NCBI GenBank assembly: GCA_028023455.1
Contig: JAQFVV010000982.1
Coordinates: forward strand, 62,001-126,000
Direction: 5' to 3'
DNA length: 64,000 nt
From: Epiperipatus broadwayi
Lineage: Eukaryota > Onychophora > Udeonychophora > Euonychophora > Peripatidae
Shown: one piece after another, positions 53,389-64,000 of the stretch
How the letters are laid out: each line of letters starts with the position of its first letter
How positions within the stretch are numbered: position 1 is the first letter of the stretch
The notes under the pieces: generated by a model
Seen by the model: the letters and a program-made list of their open reading frames with translations, nothing else
Database searches by the model: none
Told to the model about the DNA's origin: nothing
Program-made: the position numbers and the translations under genes

Positions 53389-55340
53389 TGTAACGAGCAC
53401 AGACGTTCGTTACATTGTTTTTTTTTTTAATTTATTAAACATGAAAGTAAATTAAAAAGTTCGCATTTAAAAATTTTCTTTAAGAATTAAAAATTGAAAT
53501 TAAATATCATCTTAAACTCTTATATATTAAATCGCACAGATAATGAAAAATTATTAAAATAAAAATTTATTAAATAAAAAGTAAATTTTAAAAAGATTTG
53601 GAGATAAAATTATATCTTTAAATTTATTTTTAAATATATTTTTGATTTGGAAAACAGGTTAATTAATCAGAAATGGAAATGATTGTTAATTAGTTAAATG
53701 TAAACCAGCCTTCGGCATTTTAAATGTAAAAACACCGGTCAGATAAGAAAACAATAAAAACTGTTAGCAAATAAGAAGAAATCCCTATGGAATCGGACCA
53801 CAGCGAAAGGACCATCGCATCGGTGACGTAATGTAAATTCAATCCTTCACATTAATATAAAAGGAAAATTTGGAAATTATTAATCAGTGACTGGAAATTG
53901 ATTATCACGATGTGACTATATGTAGTAGTACGGAGTTGGAGGAATTGACAGATGCACGGTCAATTCTTTCAGCTGTTAAAGAAGGGAGAAATGAACTATC
54001 GTTTCCTACATTGAGGACCAACTAAATTAAAAAACCTCCGAATGAATAAATAAAACAACGGCTAAATGGATACCAATTTTAGGACGGCGTGGGAATTTAC
54101 GTTCAGGGCAAGCAACGAATAAAGATGAACTGTTTAAAACTGTAAGAACTTTACAATTAATGAACATTAAGTTAAAAACTTTTCGTATTTAAAATAATTG
54201 CATTAGTTTCCTATCTGACTAAAGTAGTTAAAATGTTATTTGATGTATTTTTTATTTATTTGTTTAAAATCATTTCCATTTATTTAATTTTGTTCTTTAA
54301 GTTTATTTATAATTTCTGTTTTCCGTTAAGTTAAATTATATAAATGTTAATCTTAAGTCGGGCGTGAATGGCTGTATAGATTTGTAAAGTTATATTAGGG
54401 GAGGGTAATCTTAGGTTATTTGTTTCGTGGTTAGATTGGGTCAATGGATTGGATATATTGGTGTGATTAGTAGGTGTAATATTGATTCGCTACGGGCAGA
54501 ATCGCTTCATACGCCACACACTTCCGTTTGCCTATGGAAGGAATTATAAGTCGGATACCGCAGTTCCTTTCTATGGAGTTTTTTGTTTTATTGCTCTTCT
54601 TTGCAGATAGATGTAATATTCCTATCTCATAAGAGGCAATTTCTTCTCTTAACCTTTTGTGCTGCCGTATTTTATTACATTGAATACATCGATGTATCAG
54701 ATGGATTGATGCCAGTTTGACTGCGAATTTTAGCCTAAGGTTAAATAGGGATAGAATATTTTAATTTCAATGCAAGTCTATGTAGTATTCATGCTCGACC
54801 CTAAATAAAAATGCATTAAATTTAAGTTGTTTATAGATGCTTGCATGGATTGTTTATCGGTTAACTATGTTTTACGTTTTCATATTTGATCAAAATATAT
54901 AGACATTCGATAAATAATGATACCTTACGGTGAGTATCTAAAATGTATTTATTCGGATGTCTTTTAAGTTATTGGTGACAATGCAAGTATCTTATGGTGA
55001 ATACTATTGGGTTACATATAAATTTCCCTCCGCAATTGTCAGTAATCAATAATTTTATATTTTGATCGCTTATGTTTACTTTGGAATGTTTTTAACCGTG
55101 TAATCTATGTAACCGATCTATAGCAACTTATTATAACAAGCTTTTATAATCCCATCTGTGCGAACTTAATTAAAATGTAAACTTATAATATAATAGAAAT
55201 TAAAATGTAAATTAAAATCTAAGGTAAAGTTAAAAATAATGTTAAAATGTAAAACTAATACTAAAATAATTTTAAATCTTATATATATGTGCATAAATAA
55301 ATGTTTGTATGTTAATTACTGGCAGTGGCTTATTTTATAT
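53389..55340 (+). mobile_element. LTR-like repeat, copy C (3'-truncated)
   Basis: Begins TGTAACGAGCACAGACG like A and runs colinear with B to about 55340. There it breaks off in a short duplication (attactggcagtggcttatttta twice) and a (TA)n tract. The missing part is about the last 230 bp of the unit. Confidence 0.7.
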
Positions 55341-55358
55341 ATATTACTGGCAGTGGCT

Positions 55359-55365
<7 letters not shown>

Positions 55366-55408
<43 letters not shown>

Positions 55409-55433
55409 AAAAACTATAACATTAAGTTTCATT

Positions 55434-55467
<34 letters not shown>

Positions 55468-55492
55468 AATGAAACTTAATGTTATAGTTTTT
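55366..55492. repeat. Palindrome with (TA)n centre
   Basis: A first (TA)n at 55366-55404, then an exact inverted repeat of at least 28 bp (55409-55436 and 55464-55492) around a second (TA)n of about 28 bp. Confidence 0.85.
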
Positions 55493-55509
55493 AAAACAAT
55501 TTTGTAAAG

Positions 55510-57760
55510 AAAAATAAACTTTAAAGAAAAAATCTTATCTTTATGTAAGGTTATTTTCTGATAATGCCTGGTGAAAGGGATTTGACTTGAAATACACTAA
55601 TCTTAAGTGTAAAGTGTACTTACAGTTGACATTTTTGAAATAAAACTTCCACAAAATAATTAGTTGGAAATTTAATTAGTGATGGAATGCTTGCTTATTT
55701 CAAATGGTGTTTTTTTTTAATTAACTCCTGTCTTAGAAGTTTCTGAGAAAAGAAAAATGGGCTGAAATCATATATAAGCTTCAAAATTTAATGTAAATTA
55801 TTATTCACAGTACTCTTTATGAGTAAACAGTTCCATATCTTTTCATTATTGAGCATTTATGACCTTACCACTTGTTTCTAGTCAATTTATCTCAAGTAAC
55901 CATCAGCAGGGAATCCCAATGTCTAATAAGTGGGTCACAACTAGCTAAAAGAAACCATCATGACCAAATAGCTAGACCAACCATCTCAGTTGTTGCTTTG
56001 ATAGTAATGAGTGGCTGAGACATTTACACCATGACAAACTTCTCTCTTCAGAATTAACTTCATTCCAGCATGATCTAAGCTAGTGACTTGACCCACCTAT
56101 TTATTCTTTTTGCTGATAAACAATATCTACACTGAAGCTTCTCTCCATATTTTACTTTTAATAAATGACAAGCAATCTTAAAAATTAGAAAATGCATGTA
56201 GGTGTCTTCTTGAACATTAATCCAAAAGTCTACACTACTAGTATCGTAATATAAAAACTTTATTATACATTCCATAAGCCATGTGTGATTATATTTATAG
56301 ACATATATATTTAATTACCTACTTCTATATGTTAGTTAATAATGTTAGAATAAGTGTATTTTTTCTTAATTATCTATTATTAATTCATTTTATGTGTTGT
56401 TTCCTGATTATATTTTATATTATGAAAACTTATTGAAGTATAATATTTATTACATTTTAGAGTGCCTATTAAATGACCTCTTTTTTTTTCTTTAAAGTTT
56501 TGACAGCTGAAATTTAAAAAATCTTACTTTGAAAATCAGTTAATTGTTACTAAATTTATCACTCTTTTCATCTCCCTCTTCTTGAATATTTAAAATCTAG
56601 TTGTTTTATTAAACATTAAAATCTTTTTTAAATAATGGTTCATAATAATGTTTAAAATTAATCTTCTTAAATAGCATTTGAACCTAAATAAATGGTTATT
56701 TTTATATATGTGAGTATAATAAACATAGAAATTGCTAAAAGCACTTGATGTCCATTCATATGTTATTATAGTTGATAAATAAAAGTGTTTATCTGCTTGC
56801 GTATGTGGACATAAAATCAATCTGTATATAGTCCACTTGTGATATATTGCAATCCATTTTACTTTACCTTGTTAGCCATGTTTTTATCAGCCTGAATTTA
56901 TTTTATATTATCACCTGGAACCCTCATCATCTACTGCTTTAATCACAGTTTTTTGCTCTTGCATGGACTAGCTTTGGAATAGCTGCCTCTGACTTTCCTT
57001 TTTTATAATTATCACTACCTATATATGAGTAAACTCGTAATAGACTCTAGCCCCAGACATTTTGGCCAAGGGCATTTTCCTAACACTTGAAGTGTGATTT
57101 TCATTATGTTGCATATCACTTATGACATTTATTCTTATCTTCACTAGACTTGTTTGATGCTTTGGATCTGGATATACACAAAAGTCTTAGCATATGATTA
57201 TAAGCTGAATGTTAAATAAATTGATGAAGTCTTTAAATGCATATGTAGAATGTATTCCTAAAAGTTATATACACATATATCATAAGAACCATTACTAAAA
57301 GACAATTTCAATATTTTTACAATTAATTCAAGGGAGATGGTAAATTAACAGGTGAAAGCTTTCTGGTGAATGAAGGTATTCAATTAAACCATCCATAAAT
57401 GAAGTGTATTTCAAGGAATTCTTTATTAATATCAAAATCGGAAAGAAATAAAAATCCTTATTCTGCTCTTCCACAAAAGAATAATCAGAAAATAATAATA
57501 ATTCTTTACAACAGTTATATTATCAAATAATACTTTATACATAAAAAGCTTTTTTCAGTACCTGCTTTGGTGCCTTTTTTAAATGTTACTAATCTATTTA
57601 ATGTTAATGAATCACCTGACATAAAATCATCCAGTGTCCAATAATGGAATTAAAACAAACAGTAATAATATAAATAATGAAAACAAAATTCAATAATTAC
57701 AAAACAACTAACTCTATCATAACAATATGTTAAACAATATTACATGCATTTTTATACAAT
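55510..57760. other. Non-coding; possible old transposon remnant
   Basis: No supported gene. A minus-strand open stretch at 56075-56275 contains V-D-F-W-I-N-V-Q, vaguely like the C-terminal dimerisation region of hAT transposases, but it is too weak to call. Confidence 0.4.
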
Positions 57761-57764
57761 TATA

Positions 57765-57787
57765 TATATACATATATATATATATAT

Positions 57788-57827
<40 letters not shown>
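57765..57827. repeat. (TA)n microsatellite
   Basis: TA tract with two short interruptions. Confidence 0.95.
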
Positions 57828-57828
<1 letters not shown>

Positions 57829-57829
57829 A

Positions 57830-58162
57830 ACCTAGTGTTATTGACACTTGGTTTACTTGGCATTATTTCTGCAGGAAAACAATGCTATTCTTTAAAGAAA
57901 TAAAAAGATAAAATAACAATAGCAATAATTGATTAATAAAGTATGCTATTCACTCACTTTGGCATGTTTTGGGTGAATAACTAATAGATTTAATAACTCA
58001 ATGTCATTTTAAAAGAGAGAACATGAATAATTTAATTGAGATATTAATAATTAGAGCAAATTAATATGGTATAAAAGCTAAACAGTAATTGATTTTGGAT
58101 GGGTAGAGGGGAGAGTGGATGAGTGTCTTATCATAAAGCACAATAACTTCTGGTAATTTCTT

Positions 58163-58197
<35 letters not shown>

Positions 58198-61100
58198 AAA
58201 AATAATGTTTAAAGAATTATACATCACTGATTGTTAATTTAATGTATTTATTATTATTTTTTTTATATTGTCAAATTACTTTGTAATCCAGGTAAATAAT
58301 ACTAAAACTATATGATTGTAATAGGTTTTTCCTTTCTTTTGTTTATGTTATAATCAAATGATTATTTTTCTGGAAGAGGTCGCTAAAGTAAAAAAAAAAA
58401 AACAACAACAAAATGAAACAACCAATTTCATAATCAAGATCTTTTTTTTTTGAAAAATATAGTCTGCTTTTAGTTTTCAAGGAAGGAACAGTGCTGAAAC
58501 TTGGTAACTCAATTTTTTCATTTTATTTTGCAGAAATAAATGTAATCAAAGTAAAATTTTAATAATATAATGTGTGGCTAAATTTTTTTGATAAGATATC
58601 CTGATTTTCTTTGCCATCTACCTATTTAAAGACCTTTTATACTTAAAAATTTATTGTCTCACGCTAAAGTTAAAAATGACAGAATTAACTAAGGGAATCA
58701 CGAAAAGTGTTATTATGTCTAAATTTAGGAAGATAAATAATTTCCAAGTAAGAAATAATTATTTATTAACTTTATGTCATTTATTGATATTTTCTTGGTA
58801 TAGAAAAAAAAAAAATAATAATTGAAAGAAATATTTTGAAACCAAGGAAAATCAACTAGAAAAATTTTCGCGCTCTTTCTCAATATTGTCTGCCTTTACA
58901 AATAATGTAGTTACATACGTTAAAATATGTTTTATTCACCAAGAATTGTCTGGAAATAATAATAATGATAAATAAGATTAAATTATGCACCTGTATATTT
59001 TAAAAAAAAAAAAAATATATAAAAAAAAAAATATATAAACTTTCTCAGAGTAAATATAGGAAAAGTTATATAGGGGCATTCTTATGGAGAAGTTACCGTT
59101 AAAAAAATTTATAATTCCTAAAGTATGAACAAAACCAAATACCTTAGTGACTTAATGATAAAAATACATGATATATTATATTATACATCAGTTGGAATTA
59201 TTAAAACTTCATGTACACGTAAATTGACTGCAGTTATTATCATAATAATCTCTCGGAAAATTGCGCATTTTCGTCCATAAGTAAGCTAGCTAATAAGTAT
59301 ACGTATTGTCAATAAAAAAAAATATTGTGTATGTTTATCATCTATAGTCAATATTCGTCTATGTTAGAAGTCTATTTTTTTCTTGGATCCCAAAATTGTA
59401 GTAGTTTAATTCAAGTAAGAATTAATCTTCAATTCTGCTATATGTTTCTTTACCTAATTTATTAAACGCACAAAATAAGAGAAAACTTTTATTTAAAGGA
59501 AATAATACCATGCATTTATTGTTTTTAAACTTGCTCCGTGAAATACGACTGGATAAAGCTCTTCACCTGGACCAATTGCTCAACAGAAAAAAAACATTTT
59601 CTAATGAGAGAGTATACACTTGTTAATTAATGATTGTTTAAAACTAAGTTATAAATGATATGTATTTTTTGTTATATCACATAGGTTAAAGTCTGTATGG
59701 TCAAGTGATATTTATTAGCCTTGTAATGACAAAGGTATGTTTTAATATAATTATTATAGGTTAAGTTGATATTTAACACGAAAGAAAAAAAATCTATAAA
59801 ATATGTTTTAATTATTACATACAATTGTAGGTAGAAATGTTGTATGTTAGATATGTAAAAGAAAAAATATTTAGATATTTAAGGGGTAAAATAAATATTG
59901 AAAATTATCAGAAGTAACTAAAATAAAAATAAAAAATGCTATAACAAAATATTTCTTGTTAAAGTTTTGAAACGAATTTATACTGTATTAATTGAGGAAT
60001 TTATTCCTAATTATTCTTAAATAACACATCCACTTTATTTAGTTTAAGATAGTATGCTACCAACTATTTTTGAATGTTCCTTTATTAAAATTAAAATTAT
60101 TATACTTTTATTCTATGATGTCCATTGATTTCAGATGTTGATCAAAGTATACCCGGTAACATAAATTTATTATAATCAGTGTATTTACTTATCCTGCCGA
60201 GATATAGCATTGGTATATGCTTAATATTCGCATAGATAATAATTATAATGTATTTATTTTGTGGGATGAAAAATGATCTCCCCAAAAGCTTTGTTTTCCA
60301 TGAGAGGAAGATTTTAAATATAATGTTCGGGTATGTTTCTAGCCCAAGTGATCGATTCTCATAGATAGGACGATCAAGAATTTATCTAGCATTTAGTATG
60401 CTTCATTCGTTTAAATCCCAGGAGAGGATTGTATTTGGTGTGTGTTCGTTGTATGCCCAAGTAAGAGGCAAGAAACCACCAAAATATTTTAATGTAGTAG
60501 ATTACTTTACAGACCTTTGTGGTTATTCCATATTCCTCATGTGAAGATAAAGATAGCTCCACCATGGAAGGTGTTGATTATTGTGCTTAATTTTGAAAGT
60601 TCGGGCAAGATAAAGGTTATATTGGAGGTGTTAGTTCCTCAAGATCCACTTTAGTATAAATAGTGCTTTAGTAACTAAGATCAATATCTGTATTGTGCTG
60701 CTAAATATTGCTAGTATTTGACAAGTAAATCAATGGAGAAAGTAATTAAAATTGCGTAAGTTAAAACGCTTATTTACTGAAGGAATATTCAAATGCAATA
60801 TTTAATTCTGGTTAGTAATTAAATAATACTCATATTTAAAAATTATACGTATGAATAAAATTTGTATCATAACTTAAGTTAGCATTAAGTTAAATGTAAG
60901 ATGGTAAGTGTAACTTCTGATAACTGGCCTATAATTAGAATAGGTTATCCCATTAAAGACCATAAATAAAGTAAATGTATTAGAAATAAATTTAATATTT
61001 TGCGTATTGCATATGATTGGATTAATCATTTAAAAAAAAAAAAAAGTCAATAATTTTGAATAAAAGCTTCTACAAGGTTACCAAAATGTAATAAACAATG

Positions 61101-62190
61101 TATTGGTAATGAAATGTACTTTTAGTTAATCAATCCATATGATTGCATACAGGAGAAGTAGTAACCTCTAGTCCATAATCAAAAGAGTATACAGATTAAT
61201 GTCAGTTATATTTTATATTTTTGTATTACTATGGAATTATTGAATAAATGTTCATATATTTTTTTTTTTTGTGATAATAATAAATTATAGTCTTGTTAAA
61301 ATTTGTTATAGATTCATTTTTTTGTTTTTATATGCTAAATATAAGTGTTTGCACAATATTTGCAAAACCTTTTCTTGAGTCCGAAATCATTCCAAATTCT
61401 TATAAACTTAATATAACAGATAAATAAAGTTAAGCAGATCGGAATATGTCATTATGTTTTAGTTTAATGATAATTATTTATGGAGTTGAAAACTTAAGAC
61501 TAAACATTCACCTTTGTATAAAAAAAAAAAAAATGAATTTATTCCCAAACCATTAACTTTGGTTGCACATTATTCCATTCCCATTTAGTTAAATTGTCTA
61601 AGTAATAAATCTTAGTTATATTATTGTGTTGTCATGGATGATGGAAGGACACAAAAAGCACCCTTGTCTTTTTATTATTCTGACTGAGATTCTAAAAAAA
61701 AAAAAAAAAAAAAAAAGGGCTGTGTTATTCAAAATTATACGTCATTATTGAATAGAATCATCATCTCTTTAAATAATATAGCAGTTGATATGAGAGATGA
61801 AGACACATTGAATTTAAGTAAAATAAATGTTTCCTATAGCCGACCAGAATGCCAGTCATATGCGACAACACAATACTGCCGAGCATTTCCTTACATGAAA
61901 CAAAGAACCCTGATATTAATATTATTATAATTATTCTTTAAATTAATAAGTGATCAATTATTGTTGTTATTACAATCGTGGCATGACTTAAGAGAATTGA
62001 ATGTACAATTGTATTATATGAAAAGTATTTTAGATCATATTGGAAAATTAATGGATATGTTGCTTTATTTTGGTTGCCTTAACAACAAGTGCAAATAAAA
62101 TAAACTAAACTAATAAAAATATTGGGTTAGAAATAAAATAAATAAATAAATTAGTAAATAAACTAATACTAAAAAATTACTGGGTTAGCA
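57830..62190. other. AT-rich non-coding with poly-A tracts
   Basis: No supported gene. Poly-A runs near 58169-58200, 58392, 58806, 59000, 61032 and 61694. The short open frame at 61748-61930 has no known signature. Confidence 0.45.
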
Positions 62191-62199
62191 TATATATAT

Positions 62200-63250
62200 A
62201 TATCATCTTATATAATTTTTCATTCATTTTAATCAACCAATTATTAACCAAATTTATAGAAGTCTTATAAATATTCATACAATTAGCCACATTATTTTTA
62301 ATGTAATATGTTTCATATATTTCTCTTTTTTATCTTTGATGAAATTTAAATATTTAATCCTTTTTGTACCATCTATTCTATGACCATATTTCAAGTAGTG
62401 AATATATAATGCAGACCTATCATCTCTTCTTTTAATAGCATTTTTATGTTCTTTGGCTCTTACCTCTAATTGTTTTCCAGTATGCCTAAATTAAATCATT
62501 TTACAAATTTCACTTGTAATTTTATATACAATTCCTTTTTTGAATTATAAATCATCCCTTAACCTATAATTACCTATTAATTGATCAAGATTTTTACTAT
62601 TTGATCAGCCAATATTTATATTGTTAAAAATATATATTTTTATTATACCTTAAAGTATTATAAATCCTAGGATAATATGAAAGTTTAATCCATTTCTTAC
62701 TTGATTTATTATTACCATTATTAATATTATCATTATTCTCACTAGGATTATATCCATAATCTTTATATAATTTAATAAATTGATTCTTTTGCAATTGAGT
62801 TATACTTTTATCTATATTGTATTTATCATTCCTATATTTAAAATTTCTAATTACTGCTAATTTTTATACCCATGCTTGTTGTGAATCTACATGAATATTT
62901 TTTCTTAATTTATGTTTTTTAATAAAATGTTTTAAAGCAATTTTATTATCCTTATCTATATTAATTATTATATCTAAATATTTAATCTTATCTTCAAATT
63001 CTACTTTAGTAAATTTAATTATATATATATTAAACTCATTATAAATATTATTCATTACTCTTTTATTACCAATAATTAAAATATCATTAACATATCCAGA
63101 ATAATGAATTATTTCTAGACTAATTACCCTTTTTTAATTACAATATTTTTTAATTCATTTATAAATATTGATGATATTAAGTCACTAATTGCACAACTCA
63201 TAACCCATCCCTCATTTATATTCCAAAATTCATTACTATATTTAAAATAT
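62200..63250 (-). mobile_element. Third Penelope-like element, decayed
   Basis: Minus strand. From the right: G-W-V-M-S-C-A-I-S-D-L-I-S-S-I-F (RT block corresponding to G-x-x-M-G-x-x-x-S-P), then a Y-V-N-D-I-L-I-I-G stretch where the Y-x-D-D motif belongs, then I-K-Y-L-D-I-I-I-N (62864-63055). After a long linker comes I-V-Y-K-I-T-S near 62530, then F-R-H-T-G-K-Q-L-E-V-R-A-K-E-H-K-N-A, the GIY-YIG pattern. Several stops and frame changes. It is distinct in sequence from both other Penelope-like families in the window. Confidence 0.65.
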
Positions 63251-63499
63251 AAACTATTGTGTATTAATTTTAAACCCTCTTCAATAATATTTATTAGGTT
63301 TATTATGTTTATTCTTTGTTTTTTGTTTGTTTTATTTTCTTTAGTTATGTATTACTCATGTGTTAATAAACTTTATTATTAGTTTACTTAGGCTGACATT
63401 TATTTGCTGTTATCTGTCAATCAGTTGTTTATTAGAATAAATGGTGCTTTCTTAATTTCTGTCCTGCCACTGCTAGAGACGTCATTTCTGCAAAAATTG

Positions 63500-63800
63500 C
63501 AGAAAATATTCAGAGTAGGGGGCCAAAAAGCAGACGACGCAACTTCTGGCCACTAGATGGCGCTGTTCACCATGCGTATGCACAGCAACAACATGCCATG
63601 TGGCCAAAAGCAGACGACGCAAAGTTCCAGCCACTAGATGGCGCTGTTCACCATGCGTACGCACAGGAACATTATGCCAAGCAGCAGCCAGCACTACTGC
63701 CCGCTAGGTGGCGCTGTTAGCCATACGTAAACCGATCCAGTTCACATCGTCTGCTAAACAGCGACTACCCAGCATTCTAGCCCACTAGGTGGCGCTGTTT
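63500..63800. repeat. Minisatellite with four CTCF-like cores
   Basis: Four units of about 70-81 bp. Each holds CC(A/G)CTAG(A/G)TGGCGCTGTT at 63550-63567, 63631-63648, 63701-63718 and 63782-63799, all in the same orientation. The first two units are nearly identical throughout, the last two only around the core. This is much richer in GC than anything else in the window. The core matches the well-known animal CTCF consensus. Confidence 0.75.
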
Positions 63801-64000
63801 CTCCACGCCATGCGCGGAAAAAACGGCACCGTTTAGAAGCGATATTTACATTCGCTTGCTAGTTCCGGTTTGCCTCCACGTTCTTAAAATAAATACAGCA
63901 TGTAAGGTGAAAGTGTGAATAATATAGAAAACCATAACTATTTAAATCTGCTTTAAAATTTAATATTCTTACATTGAGTTTCACTCTCGGATAAATCTAT
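63800..64000. other. Moderately GC-rich flank
   Basis: Contains atgcgcgg and an ETS-like ttccggt. It could be a promoter-proximal stretch of a gene beyond the window, but no start site can be shown. Confidence 0.2.

Noticed and set aside
56075-56275. Frame with D-F-W-I-N-V, considered as an hAT transposase or ZBED remnant
   Set aside because: Only a few residues fit; the Y-L-C-E and F-S block is not recognisable.
63482-63694. 70-residue frame with repeated H-T-H-G-E-Q-R-H-L-V-A
   Set aside because: The peptide repeat is the translation of the 81-bp DNA minisatellite; there is no conserved domain.
21178-64000. CRISPR arrays or prokaryotic defence systems
   Set aside because: The window is eukaryotic; the repeats present are microsatellites, minisatellites and transposons.

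Overview
The window is very AT-rich eukaryotic DNA (GC roughly a quarter by eye). It carries long microsatellites, non-LTR, Penelope-like and LTR retroelement remains, short tRNA-derived SINEs, an hAT-type MITE, many foldback elements and spliceosomal exons behind very long introns. It reads as an invertebrate metazoan with a large, repeat-rich genome. A cephalopod or other mollusc, or a chelicerate, would fit, but nothing seen decides this. There is no operon structure, no rRNA and no intact tRNA.

The only convincing host gene is on the minus strand. Four exons (44986-44767, 40554-40456, 13838-13764, 9622-9334) have proper acceptors and donors, join in phase 0 at every junction, and together read like the central and zinc-site part of an M13 (neprilysin-like) metallopeptidase. 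The HExxH zinc helix is replaced by Q-H-I-M-R, so the product should be a catalytically dead M13 paralogue. One intron is about 26.6 kb and holds most of the transposons. The N-terminal exons and the C-terminal exons are not found.

Layout. 1-2.8 kb: an RTE-type LINE with its endonuclease and reverse transcriptase (RT) parts in opposite orientation, as expected from twin priming. 3.7-8.6 kb: foldback and SINE-like repeats. 9.3-45 kb: the M13-like gene. Inside its introns lie a (TAA)n-bounded cluster of two Penelope-type GIY-YIG fragments around a minus-strand LINE (17.4-21.2 kb), several palindromes (21.8-22.6 and 28.1-28.7 kb), a head-to-head Penelope-like element (28.85-32.0 kb), tRNA-like SINEs with target-site duplications (38.9-39.3 and 43.8-44.6 kb) and an hAT MITE with a perfect 8-bp duplication (40.7-41.1 kb). 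47.3-48.2 kb: a decayed Ty3/Gypsy integrase. 48.47-55.34 kb: three copies of an approximately 2-kb LTR-like sequence, two in direct tandem. The first contains an exact 16-nt match to the end of an Illumina adapter, which is an assembly warning. 62.2-63.3 kb: a third decayed Penelope-like element. 63.5-63.8 kb: a four-unit minisatellite whose units each carry a near-consensus CTCF core.

Hammerhead-ribozyme-like cores (CTGATGA, short stem, GAAA) recur in several of the repeat families. The 300-bp-plus stretches not listed individually show only AT-rich non-coding sequence with frequent stops in all frames.
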